DNA from: Actinomycetaceae bacterium
GTDB taxonomy: Bacteria; Actinomycetota; Actinomycetes; Actinomycetales; Actinomycetaceae
Assembly (NCBI GenBank): GCA_030532515.1
Contig: JAUNKY010000014.1
Coordinates: forward strand, 1 to 49,907
Length of the DNA stretch: 49,907 nucleotides
Direction of reading: 5' to 3'
Position numbers and translations under genes: made by a program. The notes under the pieces are model-generated. The model was given only the letters and a program-made list of their open reading frames with translations. It searched no databases and was not told the DNA's origin. Shown here one piece after another: positions 1 through 10,500 of the stretch (position 1 is its first letter; the number at the start of each line of letters is the position of its first letter).

Positions 1-89
1 TACTAGAACTCATCAGTTGAAACAAAGACGTTGCAACCACCACTAGAATCCGCCTTCCCGCATCAAAAAGAGAAGGGGGGGAAGGGCAG

Positions 90-160
90 GGAAGTATCTG
101 AACCCCGGAAAGTACCTGAACCCCGGGAAGTGCCTGAACTCCGGAAAGTAACCCACCCCC
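90..160. repeat. 18-bp tandem repeat, about four units
   Basis: Four degenerate units of 17-18 bp start at 90, 107, 125 and 143, each shaped like GGAAAGTACCTGAACCCC. The last unit diverges in its second half. They lie upstream of pth. No gene is visible in 1-217. A half copy of the GCGGGAA-type palindrome family is at about 52-64. Function unknown. Confidence 0.75.
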
Positions 161-217
161 AGAAAGCTGACTTAAATCCACTTTGCTATCCTTGAAAGTG
201 ACTAAAAGGAGACTTTC

Positions 218-814
218 ATGGAAGACGCCACCTGGCTCATCGTGGGCCTGGGAAACCCCGGAGCAAAATATGCTCGTAACCGCCACAACATTGGACACCT
301 GGTAGTCCAAGCAGCCGCGGCGCACGCAAACGGCACTTTCAGCAAACACAAAGCCGGCGCACAAGTAGCCTCGGTCAGAATGGGCATGCTTCCCGGCGGA
401 CGCCCCGGACCAGCCGTCCACCTGGCGTACCTAGACTGCTACATGAATATTTCTGGTAAGCCCGTTTCCGCCCTCATGAATTTCTTCAAAATCGACCCCG
501 CCCACCTGCTGGTAGTTCACGACGAAATGGATATCGACGAACTTACCCTGCGCCTTAAACAAGGTGGCGGCGAAGGTGGACACAACGGCCTAAAATCGAT
601 TTCCCAAGCTATCGGCACTAAAGACTACTGTCGCCTGCGCTTCGGCGTGGGACGCCCACCCGGGCGCATGGATCCCGCCGACTACGTCTTGAGTGATTTC
701 CCAGCCAAGCATAAAGTGGACTTAGAAATCACCATTAACGAAGCTGTCGACGTAATCGAAGAAATCGTCACCGGCGGATTCGCAAACGCACAGCAAAACC
801 TGCACAGCCGCTAA
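218..814 (+). CDS. pth: Peptidyl-tRNA hydrolase
   Basis: Cytosolic enzyme that cleaves the ester bond of peptidyl-tRNAs released from stalled ribosomes and so recycles tRNA. The 198 aa length is normal for bacterial Pth. The N-terminus shows the family signature GLGNPG followed by RHNIG, placing the substrate-binding Asn at residue 13 and the catalytic His at 23. The HDEMD motif near residue 100 carries the catalytic Asp, and GGGEGGHNGLKS follows. The ATG at 218 is preceded by AAGGAGA at 205-211 with good spacing. mfd follows after 84 bp, a common actinobacterial neighbourhood. The last codons and stop belong to a 20-bp unit repeated twice more downstream. Confidence 0.97.
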   Translation: MEDATWLIVGLGNPGAKYARNRHNIGHLVVQAAAAHANGTFSKHKAGAQVASVRMGMLPGGRPGPAVHLAYLDCYMNISGKPVSALMNFFKIDPAHLLVVHDEMDIDELTLRLKQGGGEGGHNGLKSISQAIGTKDYCRLRFGVGRPPGRMDPADYVLSDFPAKHKVDLEITINEAVDVIEEIVTGGFANAQQNLHSR

Positions 815-860
815 ACTACGTGCACAACCGATAAACCACCTGCACAGCCGCTAACAGAGC
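801..860. repeat. Three 20-bp tandem units spanning the pth stop codon
   Basis: Units at 801-820, 821-840 and 841-860 share TGCACARCCGMTAAAC. The first contains the last codons (His-Ser-Arg) and TAA stop of pth, so the gene end has been duplicated into the pth-mfd spacer. Confidence 0.8.
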
Positions 861-898
861 CAACCAAAAGAACTAACGTAGCAAAAGAGGAAAAACTC

Positions 899-3800
899 AT
901 GAAGCTAGAGGGCCTGCTAGGCGACCTGGCACATGACGCGGGCATCGAACACGCCACCCACATAATTAACCAGCTGGGAACTGCAGCTACCATCGTTGCC
1001 CCCGCGGGACTCCAACCCCCGGTGCTGGCCCAAGCTCGCCAAAGTAAAGACGCAAAGCCGCTGCTGGTAGTCACCCCCACCGGGCGGCAAGCTGAACAAC
1101 TAGTAAACGCCCTGCGCTGCTACACTCCCGGGGTAGAACTTTTCCCCGCTTGGGAAACCCTGCCCCACGAACGGCTTTCCCCGCAAAAAGACACCATGGC
1201 CCGTCGCGTGGCCGTGATGCGCCGCCTCAAATACGCGGGCGGTTCCCTGCACAGCAAAGACGGCGAAATTCGCATCCTGGTTGCCCCGCTCCGAGCTTTC
1301 CTCCAGCCCATTATCGGCGGCTTAGCAGAGATTGAGCCGATTTCTTTGAAGCTTGGTACCGTGGTAGACCTGCCTACTTTAGCGGAAAAGCTGGTGGCCT
1401 ATGGGTACAGTCGGGTTGACATGGTCACCTCGCGCGGTGAAATCGCGGTGCGCGGCGGCTTGATCGACATTTTCCCACCCACTGAGCCGCACCCGCTGCG
1501 CGTGGAGTTATTCGGCAATGAAGTTGACGATATCCGCTACTTCTCAGTGGCAGACCAGCGGACGATTGAGATTGCCGAGGGCGGTCTGTGGGCGCCCCCA
1601 GCCAGAGAATTACTCTTAACTGACGCCGTCCGCGCCAAAGCTCGGGAACTGATTACTCAACTACCAGGCACCCGCGAAATGTTGGAACTAATCTCGGCTG
1701 GCTTAACGGTTGAAGGCATGGAAACCCTCAGTCCCGCGCTTGTTCCGCAGATGCAGACTATTTTTGATCTGGTTCCCGCTAATACCTCGGTAGTTTTAGT
1801 GAATCCAGAACGGATTGAAGCCCGCGCTGAAGACTTAGTGGCCACTACCGAAGAGTTCCTTGCAGCCGCTTGGGAAGCAGCTGCAGACGGCGGAAAAATC
1901 CCACTAGTCGCTAAAGAAGGCTCCTTCCGCACCTTGGATGAAATGCGGGACCTGGCAGCGCAAAAACAGTTTGCTTGGATCCGGATGACTGAAATTCCGC
2001 CCTCGGAAATTGCTGACGCGATTTTCGCGGGCCAACTGGACCAGCATGCTGCAGTAGTTGCCAACGACCACTTAGTGCAAGTGGGCGGGCGAGGCGTGAA
2101 CCCATACCGCGGAAACTTAGAACAAGCGGTTGCGGATCTGCGTGATCTGGCAGTACAGGGGTGGCGCCTGGTAGTGACCACAAACGGTCCTGGACCGGCA
2201 AAACGATTCCAAGCACTCTTTGCCGAAGCAGATTTGCCAGCCCGCGTGGTGGGTAAACTTGCTAAAACTTTCACCCCCGCAGTGGTGGATATTCTGCCAG
2301 CTGAAAGCGGCCCGGGATTTGTGCATGCGGGGCTGCAAATCGCGGTGGTTACGGAAACTGATCTGACCGGCCGCAGCGGACCTTCTACTGTGGATATGCG
2401 GAAAGTGCCAGCTCGCTCACGCAAACGCGCGATTGACCCGCTTTCTTTACGTCCCGGAGATTTCGTAGTACATGAAACCCACGGAATCGGGAAATTTAAA
2501 GAAATGGTGACCCGCACTATCGGCACCGGAAAACAAGCGGTGACGCGGGATTACCTGCTGGTAGAGTACGCGCCGTCTAAACGCGGCCAACCCGCGGACC
2601 TGCTGTACGTGCCGATTGATTCTTTGGAACAAGTTTCTCGCTATAGCGGTTCGGATTCGCCTTCGCTGTCAAAGATCGGCGGCGCCGAATGGGCGAAAAC
2701 TAAAGCTAATGCGCGCAAAGCGGTCAGAGAAATCGCCTCAGAACTGGTGCGCCTCTACGCGTCACGTCAGGCGGCTAAGGGCTTCGCATTCAGCCCCGAC
2801 AGCCCCTGGCAGCGAGAGTTGGAAGAAGCTTTCCCCTATGTGGAAACGCCCGATCAGCTGGTAACAATTGATGAAGTTAAAGCCGATATGGAAAAGCCGG
2901 TGCCGATGGATCGCCTACTGTGCGGTGACGTAGGCTATGGGAAAACTGAAATTGCGGTGCGCGCGGCTTTTAAAGCGGTGCAAGATGGCAAACAGGTAGC
3001 GGTTTTAGTGCCCACTACTTTGCTGGTACAGCAGCACTATGAGACTTTTACTTCTCGGTATGCGGGATTCCCTGTTGATGTAGCTTCACTCAGCCGTTTT
3101 TCCACGAAGAAAGAAGCCGATGATGTTAAAGAAAAGCTGCTTAAGGGTTCGATCGACGTGGTGATCGGGACGCATTCGCTGGTTTCTGGCTCAGTGCGGT
3201 TTAAGAACTTGGGGCTGGTGATCATCGACGAAGAACAGCGTTTCGGGGTGGAGCACAAGGAAGCGTTGAAGCAGTTACGCAACGATGTGGATGTGCTTTC
3301 AATGTCGGCTACTCCGATTCCGCGGACTTTGGAAATGGCCGTTACCGGGATTCGCGAAATGTCGGTTTTGCAAACTCCACCGGAAGATCGCCATCCGATT
3401 CTTACTTTTGTGGGGGCGCATACTGATCAGCAGGTGGTGGCTGCGATTAAGCGCGAGCTATTGCGTGACGGCCAGGTTTTCTACGTGCATAACCGCGTGG
3501 AGGATATTGATAAGGTGGCGGCGCATTTAGCTGAACTGGTGCCTGAAGCGCGGATTCGAGTAGCGCATGGAAAACTCTCAGAACACCAGTTAGAACGGGT
3601 GATTGTCGATTTTTGGAATCGCGATTTTGACGTTTTGGTTTGCACTACCATTGTGGAAACTGGTTTAGATATTTCTAACGCGAATACGCTGATTGTGGAC
3701 CGCGCTGACGCGATGGGGCTTTCTCAGTTGCATCAGTTGCGTGGGCGTGTGGGGCGCGGCCGGGAAAGAGGTTACGCTTATTTCCTGTATCCGGCTGGGA

Positions 3801-4498
3801 AGACTTTGACGGAAACTGCGTTGGAGCGCCTGCGGACGATCGCTACCAACACGGATTTGGGTGCGGGAATCGCGGTGGCTCAAAAGGACTTGGAAATCCG
3901 CGGGGCTGGTAACCTGCTGGGCGGGGAACAGTCTGGGCATATTGCCGGGGTTGGTTTTGATTTGTACGTGCGCATGGTAGCGGATGCGGTGGCTGCATTT
4001 AAGGGTGAATACCGGGGGACGCGTGCCGATGTGCGAGTTGAGATTCCCGTGGATGGGCATATTCCGGTGGAGTATATTCGCGGGGAAGAGTTGCGTTTGG
4101 AAACTTACGCGAAGATTGCGGCTTTGGCTTCTCCCGAGGACGCCAAGGAGGTTCGTGACGAGCTGACAGACCGCTATGGTCCTATCCCTGAAACGGTACT
4201 GTTGCTGTTTGCCCTGGCTGGTTTGAAGGAACATGCTAGGTCTTTAGGCGTACATGAGCTGGTTATGCAGGGTAAATATTTGCGGCTGGGTCCGGTAGAT
4301 TTGGGGGATGCGCAGGCGGCGCGGCTACTGCGTCTGTATCCGGGAAGTATCATGAAACCCGCTATTCGTAAGGTTTTAGTGCCGATGCCAACTACTTCAA
4401 GGTTGGGTGGGGAACCCCTGGTTGATCAAGATCTGATCGATTGGGTGGACAACCTGCTTGAGGTGGTCGTGGGCTACCGTCCAGAGGCGAAAGCATAG
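899..4498 (+). CDS. mfd: Transcription-repair coupling factor Mfd
   Basis: SF2 DNA translocase that removes RNA polymerase stalled at lesions and recruits UvrA for nucleotide excision repair. At 1199 aa it is full length. Visible parts in order: a UvrB-like N-terminal region (LFPAWETLPHERLSP near residues 78-92), the RNA-polymerase-interacting/CarD-like module beginning RPGDFVVHETHGIGKF near 519, the translocase core with Walker A GDVGYGKTE near 677 and the Walker B/DEEQ box IIDEEQRFG near 777, then motifs VETGLDIS and QLRGRVGRG, and a TRCF C-terminal domain. ATG 899 follows AGAGG at about 886-890. The gene is probably cotranscribed with pth upstream. A mazG gene, which I expect between mfd and eno in mycobacteria, is absent here. 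Confidence 0.97.
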   Translation: MKLEGLLGDLAHDAGIEHATHIINQLGTAATIVAPAGLQPPVLAQARQSKDAKPLLVVTPTGRQAEQLVNALRCYTPGVELFPAWETLPHERLSPQKDTMARRVAVMRRLKYAGGSLHSKDGEIRILVAPLRAFLQPIIGGLAEIEPISLKLGTVVDLPTLAEKLVAYGYSRVDMVTSRGEIAVRGGLIDIFPPTEPHPLRVELFGNEVDDIRYFSVADQRTIEIAEGGLWAPPARELLLTDAVRAKARELITQLPGTREMLELISAGLTVEGMETLSPALVPQMQTIFDLVPANTSVVLVNPERIEARAEDLVATTEEFLAAAWEAAADGGKIPLVAKEGSFRTLDEMRDLAAQKQFAWIRMTEIPPSEIADAIFAGQLDQHAAVVANDHLVQVGGRGVNPYRGNLEQAVADLRDLAVQGWRLVVTTNGPGPAKRFQALFAEADLPARVVGKLAKTFTPAVVDILPAESGPGFVHAGLQIAVVTETDLTGRSGPSTVDMRKVPARSRKRAIDPLSLRPGDFVVHETHGIGKFKEMVTRTIGTGKQAVTRDYLLVEYAPSKRGQPADLLYVPIDSLEQVSRYSGSDSPSLSKIGGAEWAKTKANARKAVREIASELVRLYASRQAAKGFAFSPDSPWQRELEEAFPYVETPDQLVTIDEVKADMEKPVPMDRLLCGDVGYGKTEIAVRAAFKAVQDGKQVAVLVPTTLLVQQHYETFTSRYAGFPVDVASLSRFSTKKEADDVKEKLLKGSIDVVIGTHSLVSGSVRFKNLGLVIIDEEQRFGVEHKEALKQLRNDVDVLSMSATPIPRTLEMAVTGIREMSVLQTPPEDRHPILTFVGAHTDQQVVAAIKRELLRDGQVFYVHNRVEDIDKVAAHLAELVPEARIRVAHGKLSEHQLERVIVDFWNRDFDVLVCTTIVETGLDISNANTLIVDRADAMGLSQLHQLRGRVGRGRERGYAYFLYPAGKTLTETALERLRTIATNTDLGAGIAVAQKDLEIRGAGNLLGGEQSGHIAGVGFDLYVRMVADAVAAFKGEYRGTRADVRVEIPVDGHIPVEYIRGEELRLETYAKIAALASPEDAKEVRDELTDRYGPIPETVLLLFALAGLKEHARSLGVHELVMQGKYLRLGPVDLGDAQAARLLRLYPGSIMKPAIRKVLVPMPTTSRLGGEPLVDQDLIDWVDNLLEVVVGYRPEAKA

Positions 4499-4545
4499 TA
4501 AAATGTATCTTGTTGATGCATGAAAGGATGCCGGTAGGCAAGTAT

Positions 4546-5079
4546 ATGAATGTGAAACGTTTTATTACCGCAGTAGCTGCAGGTGCTCTAGCATTGGGTC
4601 TGGGCGCATGTTCTGCTCATCCCGGGGTAGCGCTGATTGTAGACGGCAAAGAGTACCGCACGGTAGAGATTGAAAAAACTGCGCGTGAAGCATCCCTGGT
4701 TACCGAAAATCCAGTTCCCGCTTCTGTGATTATTGATTTTGTGTCTCGCCTGGAAACCACCAAGGAATTGGCTAAGCAAGCTAACCTGGATATTTCTTTG
4801 GATGATGTGCGCATGGAACTGGAAAAGGGGTTGCCAGAAGGCAGTGCACCACTTTCAGATTTGACTGTTGAAACCTTCTACGTGAACTCGGTTCTGCGTT
4901 CTTTAAGTGACAAGATGGGGCCGCAGGCTTTCTCGCAGGTTTTCTTAGAAACTCAGGCTACGCATAAGGTAGAGATTAATCCTCGTTTCGGGTCGGTTTC
5001 TGAGTCTGGCACTATGTTGCCTCCAGCTTTAACCGGCGTATTTGATGTGCACGCCCAGCAGGGGCAGATGCAACCGTAA
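4546..5079 (+). CDS. Secreted lipoprotein with SurA N-terminal-like region
   Basis: Predicted membrane-anchored lipoprotein of 177 aa. A basic n-region (MNVKRF), a hydrophobic stretch and the lipobox LGAC put the lipidated Cys at residue 22 from this start. The rest is helical, with charged segments (DVRMELEKGLPEG) like the N-terminal chaperone domain of SurA/PrsA proteins. No PPIase domain follows, so it is a stand-alone short form. The reading frame is open back to a TTG at 4510 and an ATG at 4528, but ATG 4546 gives a proper signal peptide and has weak GGTAGG upstream. Position between mfd and eno matches the lipoprotein (LpqU/SurA-like) often found there in actinobacteria. Role in folding of exported proteins is inferred. 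Confidence 0.75.
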   Translation: MNVKRFITAVAAGALALGLGACSAHPGVALIVDGKEYRTVEIEKTAREASLVTENPVPASVIIDFVSRLETTKELAKQANLDISLDDVRMELEKGLPEGSAPLSDLTVETFYVNSVLRSLSDKMGPQAFSQVFLETQATHKVEINPRFGSVSESGTMLPPALTGVFDVHAQQGQMQP

Positions 5080-5087
5080 GCTTTTGA

Positions 5088-6452
<1,365 letters not shown>

Positions 6453-6500
6453 GAAATATTAGCTGATTAGGTTACCTAGAAGGTTTAATCTAAGTAGCAA

Positions 6501-6535
6501 GGCGGGCACTACCTTTTGGTAGTGCCCGCCTTTAG
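6501..6535 (+). terminator. Intrinsic terminator of eno
   Basis: Perfect 13-bp stem GGCGGGCACTACC / GGTAGTGCCCGCC around a TTTT loop (6501-6530), followed by TTTAGCTTT. Confidence 0.9.
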
Positions 6536-6562
6536 CTTTGGGTGCTTCCCCAGTTCCTTCCC

Positions 6563-6742
6563 ATGCGGGAGTGGGCGTTCCCGCATGGTTTTGGTGGGGT
6601 GTGGTGGTGGGGTTTGTTTGGTTTGTCGCCTTCTTAATCGATGTGGGAGTTGGCGTTCCCGCATGGTTTTGGTGGGGTTTGGTGGTGGGGTTTGTTTGGT
6701 TTGTCGTCTTCTTAATCGATGCGGGAGTGGGCGTTCCCGCAT
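6563..6742. repeat. 78-bp tandem repeat with hairpins ATGCGGGA..TCCCGCAT
   Basis: The hairpin sequence recurs at 6563-6586, 6641-6664 and 6719-6742, exactly 78 bp apart. The G/T-rich spacers are nearly identical (GGTTTTGGTGGGG.. and TTGTTTGGTTTGTCG). The hairpin is the same palindrome family seen at 15548-15591. As 78 is a multiple of three, both strands show periodic open frames, which I regard as artefacts. Confidence 0.85.
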
Positions 6743-6893
6743 AGGAGGGAGCGAGCTGGGAGGATGAAACGCCACAGAGGTGACACTTGTAACCGCGTGA
6801 TATCGCCGAAATAACGGGTGTAGCGTTTTCCAAACCCAACCTACTAAAGTAAACTCAAAATAGCAGAATATTCGTAGGAAAAGAGGAAAACTC

Positions 6894-9599
6894 ATGTGCG
6901 GTATTGCCGGATATTACGGGAGTGAAGAGAACTTCAACCCAGACCTGCTGGCAAAGATGAGTCGCTGCCAATCCCACCGCGGTCCAGATGGAACCGGTGA
7001 ATTCGTAGACGGACCAGTTGGCTTAGTACACCAGCGCCTGGCAATTTTAGGCCGCACCCACGGCGACCAGCCTATGACCACCCCAGACGGTCGCTTCACC
7101 ATGATCTACAACGGTGAAGTCTACAACTACAAACAACTCCAAGCAGAACTTGAAGAACTCGGCCACCAGTTCCACACGGAAACTGACACCGAAGTTGTCC
7201 TCAAAGGCTTCGCACAGTGGGGAAGTGCCATCTTCGACCGTCTCAACGGCATGTGGGGCCTGGCTGTTTGGGATAACGAAAAAGCTGAACTAACGCTAAG
7301 CCGCGACCACTTTGGGATTAAACCAGTCTACTTCGCCAAAATCGGTGCCGGCGTAGTCTTTGGCTCAGAACTGAAATCAATCCTGGCAGTGCCACAGTTC
7401 AAAGCCGAAGCAAATGAACGCATCCTCTACCGCTACCTGCGCTTTAGAATCCACGAAGATTCACGCGAAACCTTCTTCAAAGGGATTGAACGCCTGCTAC
7501 CAGGCGAAATGGCTGTTATCAACGCAGACGGAGTCACCGTCACCAGCTACACCAACTTCATCGAAGAGCTACGCGAAGCCGCAAAGATCCAGCGCCCCTA
7601 CGACGAAAGCGCCGTAGCTGAATACCGCGAACTGCTCTTTAAATCAGTTAAAGAACGCCTCCAATCTGAAGTTCCGGTAGGAACCTCACTCTCTGGCGGC
7701 CTGGATTCTTCTGCTGTAGCTGTCATCATCAACCGCCTGCTGGGAACCAACAAGGAAGAAACCGCTTCCGTAGGCCAAGAACAAAACCTATTCTCAGCAG
7801 TCTTCCCCGGCTCTCTGAACGACGAAGAACGCTACGTCGATGCCGTTTTAGAACGCTGTGATAACGGCGTAAATGCCCACAAAATTCTGCCTAACGCAGA
7901 TCAGTTCAAAGCAGACCTGGTTGACTTCATCCGCACCCAGGAAGAACCCATTATTTCTTCGGGTCCCTACGCCCAGTACTGCGTCATGAAAGAAGCCACT
8001 AAGCACGTTACCGTACTGCTAGATGGGCAGGGCGCTGACGAAATGATGGCGGGCTACATCCCTTACTACTTCACCTACTTCAACCAGCTGAAGCAGCAGG
8101 GTAATTACCGCAAACTAGCTTTCGAAGTTGCCCGAAGCGCTGACGTATTAGCTCGCCTAGTACGCTTCCGCGCTAAGAACAAACTAACTGCCAAACCAGA
8201 TGTGCCCGTAGAAACCCTGTTGAATGCTGACTTCGTTGCCAGCTACCCTCAGGAACGTCTGCACTCTACACGCAACAACCTGCGCGAACGACTGATTGAA
8301 GACCTCTTCAAGAACTCGCTCCCATCGCTACTGCGCTACGAAGACCGCAACACCATGCGTTTTTCCTTAGAAGGTCGCGTCCCATTCTTAGATAAAGACA
8401 CCGTTAAGTTCCTGTTCTCACTGGCAGATGATGCCATCATCAAAGCCGGTTGGAATAAGCGAATTTTGCGCGACGCCACCAAAGACATCCTGCCAGAAAT
8501 GGTTTCTACCCGTCGCAATAAGATTGGTTTCACCACTCCCGAAAACGAGTGGTTCAAGCGCATTAAGAATTCTATTAACGCCATCTTCGAATCAGAATCA
8601 TTTGGAAACCGCCCTTGGTTTAACCAAGCAGCCGTTCTCAAAGCCTTCCACGGCTACATTAACGAAGAAAACGGCGCCGACACAATGCTCTTCTGGCGTC
8701 TGCTGAACGTGGAAATCTGGGCGCGTCTGTACCTAGATGAAAACCCTGACTTCGATATTTTCTCTGCCGAATCCGTAGATAAATCCGACATGGGTGCTTC
8801 TTTACCAGCTGATTTCAAAGAACCCCTGGAAGCTAATGACGGTAAAGAACTAGATCTAAAGATCGGCGACGTGATTGCTCGCCGCTACCCACTACAAACT
8901 GAGAAGTTCTCTAAAGACTCACAGATGGATGAAGAAATCACCCGCTACGTGCTGGACTTCTTCAAAGAATTGGCCGCCAACGGCGACGCAGATGACAAGC
9001 AGGCTACCGAAGGCCGTCGCTGGAACCTGACGATCTCTGAAAAGATTATTGCGATCATGCAGGGACGTTCTTGGTTCACCTGGGAAATTAAGCCTGGATT
9101 TGCAGCACGAAAGCTTTCAAAATACGTTTCCCGCACCCCGGCTGGAATTGGCCTGGGCGATCCCGTGACTATGCAACTGGCGATTAACGAGGCTGGTTTG
9201 CCACGCATTCTGTTTGCCTCCGCCGGTGGGTTTGTAGGCAAACTAGCTGGAAAACGTGGCGTTTTCTATAACTTAGCTGGCGCCAACGTAAGAGCAATCG
9301 ACGGACCAACAGAATACTCTGTGTATCCATCTAACGTATCCGCAAAACTTCCTCCAAAGGACCCTGAAAAAGTCGCTGCCCACCTGAAGCAGGTACTACT
9401 GGCAGTACTGCCCGAAAACTGGGCAAAAACCTTTGACGGCGTAGTGATCATGGATGCTAACGACATTGGTCGCAATGCTCTAGGCGCAGCCGGCTTACAG
9501 TCATTGGAACATTACGAAGCCCAGTTCGCAGACAACCCACTGGGGCAGGGCACTCAGCAGACCCCAATGGCGGTAGTTTTCGAACGCCCCGCAAACTAA
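6894..9599 (+). CDS. asnB: Asparagine synthetase (AsnB/LtsA type) fused to an F420-0:gamma-glutamyl-ligase-like domain
   Basis: A 901 aa two-part protein. Residues 1 to about 630 are a class II glutamine-dependent asparagine synthetase: the N-terminal nucleophile Cys2 (MCGIAGYYG), the glutaminase core with SHRGPDG, then the ATP-pyrophosphatase loop SGGLDSSAV near 267 and DGQGADE near 380. Normal members end near 640. From about residue 640 to 901 there is a second domain with ISEKIIAIMQGRS, SRTPAGIGLG and AIDGPTEY, which I recognise as the F420-0:gamma-glutamyl ligase (CofE-like) family. ATG 6894 follows AGAGGA. The gene has its own upstream region and interrupts the usual eno-ftsB neighbourhood. 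Actinobacterial relatives such as LtsA amidate peptidoglycan diaminopimelate, so free asparagine is not the only possible product. The joint function is unknown. Confidence 0.85.
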   Translation: MCGIAGYYGSEENFNPDLLAKMSRCQSHRGPDGTGEFVDGPVGLVHQRLAILGRTHGDQPMTTPDGRFTMIYNGEVYNYKQLQAELEELGHQFHTETDTEVVLKGFAQWGSAIFDRLNGMWGLAVWDNEKAELTLSRDHFGIKPVYFAKIGAGVVFGSELKSILAVPQFKAEANERILYRYLRFRIHEDSRETFFKGIERLLPGEMAVINADGVTVTSYTNFIEELREAAKIQRPYDESAVAEYRELLFKSVKERLQSEVPVGTSLSGGLDSSAVAVIINRLLGTNKEETASVGQEQNLFSAVFPGSLNDEERYVDAVLERCDNGVNAHKILPNADQFKADLVDFIRTQEEPIISSGPYAQYCVMKEATKHVTVLLDGQGADEMMAGYIPYYFTYFNQLKQQGNYRKLAFEVARSADVLARLVRFRAKNKLTAKPDVPVETLLNADFVASYPQERLHSTRNNLRERLIEDLFKNSLPSLLRYEDRNTMRFSLEGRVPFLDKDTVKFLFSLADDAIIKAGWNKRILRDATKDILPEMVSTRRNKIGFTTPENEWFKRIKNSINAIFESESFGNRPWFNQAAVLKAFHGYINEENGADTMLFWRLLNVEIWARLYLDENPDFDIFSAESVDKSDMGASLPADFKEPLEANDGKELDLKIGDVIARRYPLQTEKFSKDSQMDEEITRYVLDFFKELAANGDADDKQATEGRRWNLTISEKIIAIMQGRSWFTWEIKPGFAARKLSKYVSRTPAGIGLGDPVTMQLAINEAGLPRILFASAGGFVGKLAGKRGVFYNLAGANVRAIDGPTEYSVYPSNVSAKLPPKDPEKVAAHLKQVLLAVLPENWAKTFDGVVIMDANDIGRNALGAAGLQSLEHYEAQFADNPLGQGTQQTPMAVVFERPAN

Positions 9600-9666
9600 A
9601 AACATTAAAAGCGAAGAGTTTACTGCAGAATATTGAACCTACTGAACCGGAAAGTTAACTTAACAA

Positions 9667-10446
9667 GTGAGTGAAGCACACGAAGCAAATGGGCGCCGCC
9701 CGCAGGTTCCTCGCCCAAAGGGGCCGGGGGCTAAACCTGCGCGCCCGCAGGCTTCAACTTCACGATCGCAGGGTTCAAGTTCTCGTTCGCACAGTTCTGC
9801 TCCGCGCACTCAAGGCACTGCAGGTCGCACAGAAGGTGCCGCCACCGGGCGTAAACCAGCGTCAAAACCGGAAACCGCCCGCGTAGCGGTGGGAGGCTCT
9901 GCACGAGTTAACGCTCCGGGGCGCGAAGACAGTATTCGCCGCCCTCGGAAAAATCGGCAAGGAAATGCCAGCCGCCACCCGGGGCACATCCGTTTGGGAG
10001 ACTTCACCGCGCCCACCCCAGCTGACGGCACCCAGCCGCCCAGCCGATTCCCCAGCATACTGGTGGGGCTGGTTATCATCACCCTCTTCGCGTTAATCGC
10101 GTTGGGGCAGCCGCTTAGCCAATGGTGGAAACAACACCGCGAATATAATGCGATTGCGCAAAGCTTGGCAGAAGCTAAAGCTGAAAATGCGCGCTTAAGT
10201 GCCGACTTGGAAAAGTGGAACTCGGATGCTTTCATCGCCAGCCAAGCGCGTTCTCGCCTGGGATACATTCGCCCCGGAGAAACCCAATACCTGGTCGTTG
10301 ACGCTCCGAAAGAAGCCCAGTCGGGAGCAGGGAAACAGCAGGCTGGTCCGCCGCGCCCCTGGTACCTGGTGGTAAGCGATTCCGTGAAAATGGCAGAATC
10401 CGCGCCCGCTCCTGCAGATAAACCTTCCGAGGGCGGCGGAAACTGA
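9667..10446 (+). CDS. Septum formation initiator family protein (DivIC/FtsB-like)
   Basis: Bitopic membrane protein of the divisome (FtsB/DivIC family), expected to join FtsL and FtsQ in septal peptidoglycan activation. The 259 aa include a long basic, Ser/Gly/Pro-rich cytoplasmic N-terminus (about 1-120), one transmembrane segment (ILVGLVIITLFALIAL near 132-147), and an extracytoplasmic coiled coil (YNAIAQSLAEAKAENARLSADLEKW) followed by the family box ARSRLGYIRPGE. GTG 9667 has only a weak GGAAAG upstream, so the start is moderately certain. DUF501 and ppx follow as in other actinobacteria, which supports the assignment. Confidence 0.88.
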   Translation: MSEAHEANGRRPQVPRPKGPGAKPARPQASTSRSQGSSSRSHSSAPRTQGTAGRTEGAATGRKPASKPETARVAVGGSARVNAPGREDSIRRPRKNRQGNASRHPGHIRLGDFTAPTPADGTQPPSRFPSILVGLVIITLFALIALGQPLSQWWKQHREYNAIAQSLAEAKAENARLSADLEKWNSDAFIASQARSRLGYIRPGETQYLVVDAPKEAQSGAGKQQAGPPRPWYLVVSDSVKMAESAPAPADKPSEGGGN

Positions 10447-10500
10447 CCTCTGCAAATATTTAGCTGAAATCAAAAACCTAAAGCAGACTCAAGGAGAAAC

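Noticed and set aside
6459-6895. Minus-strand repeat protein (HAGTPTPxSIKK units)
   Set aside because: The periodicity comes from the 78-bp hairpin repeat, whose length is a multiple of three. Several frames are open at once and no RBS is seen.
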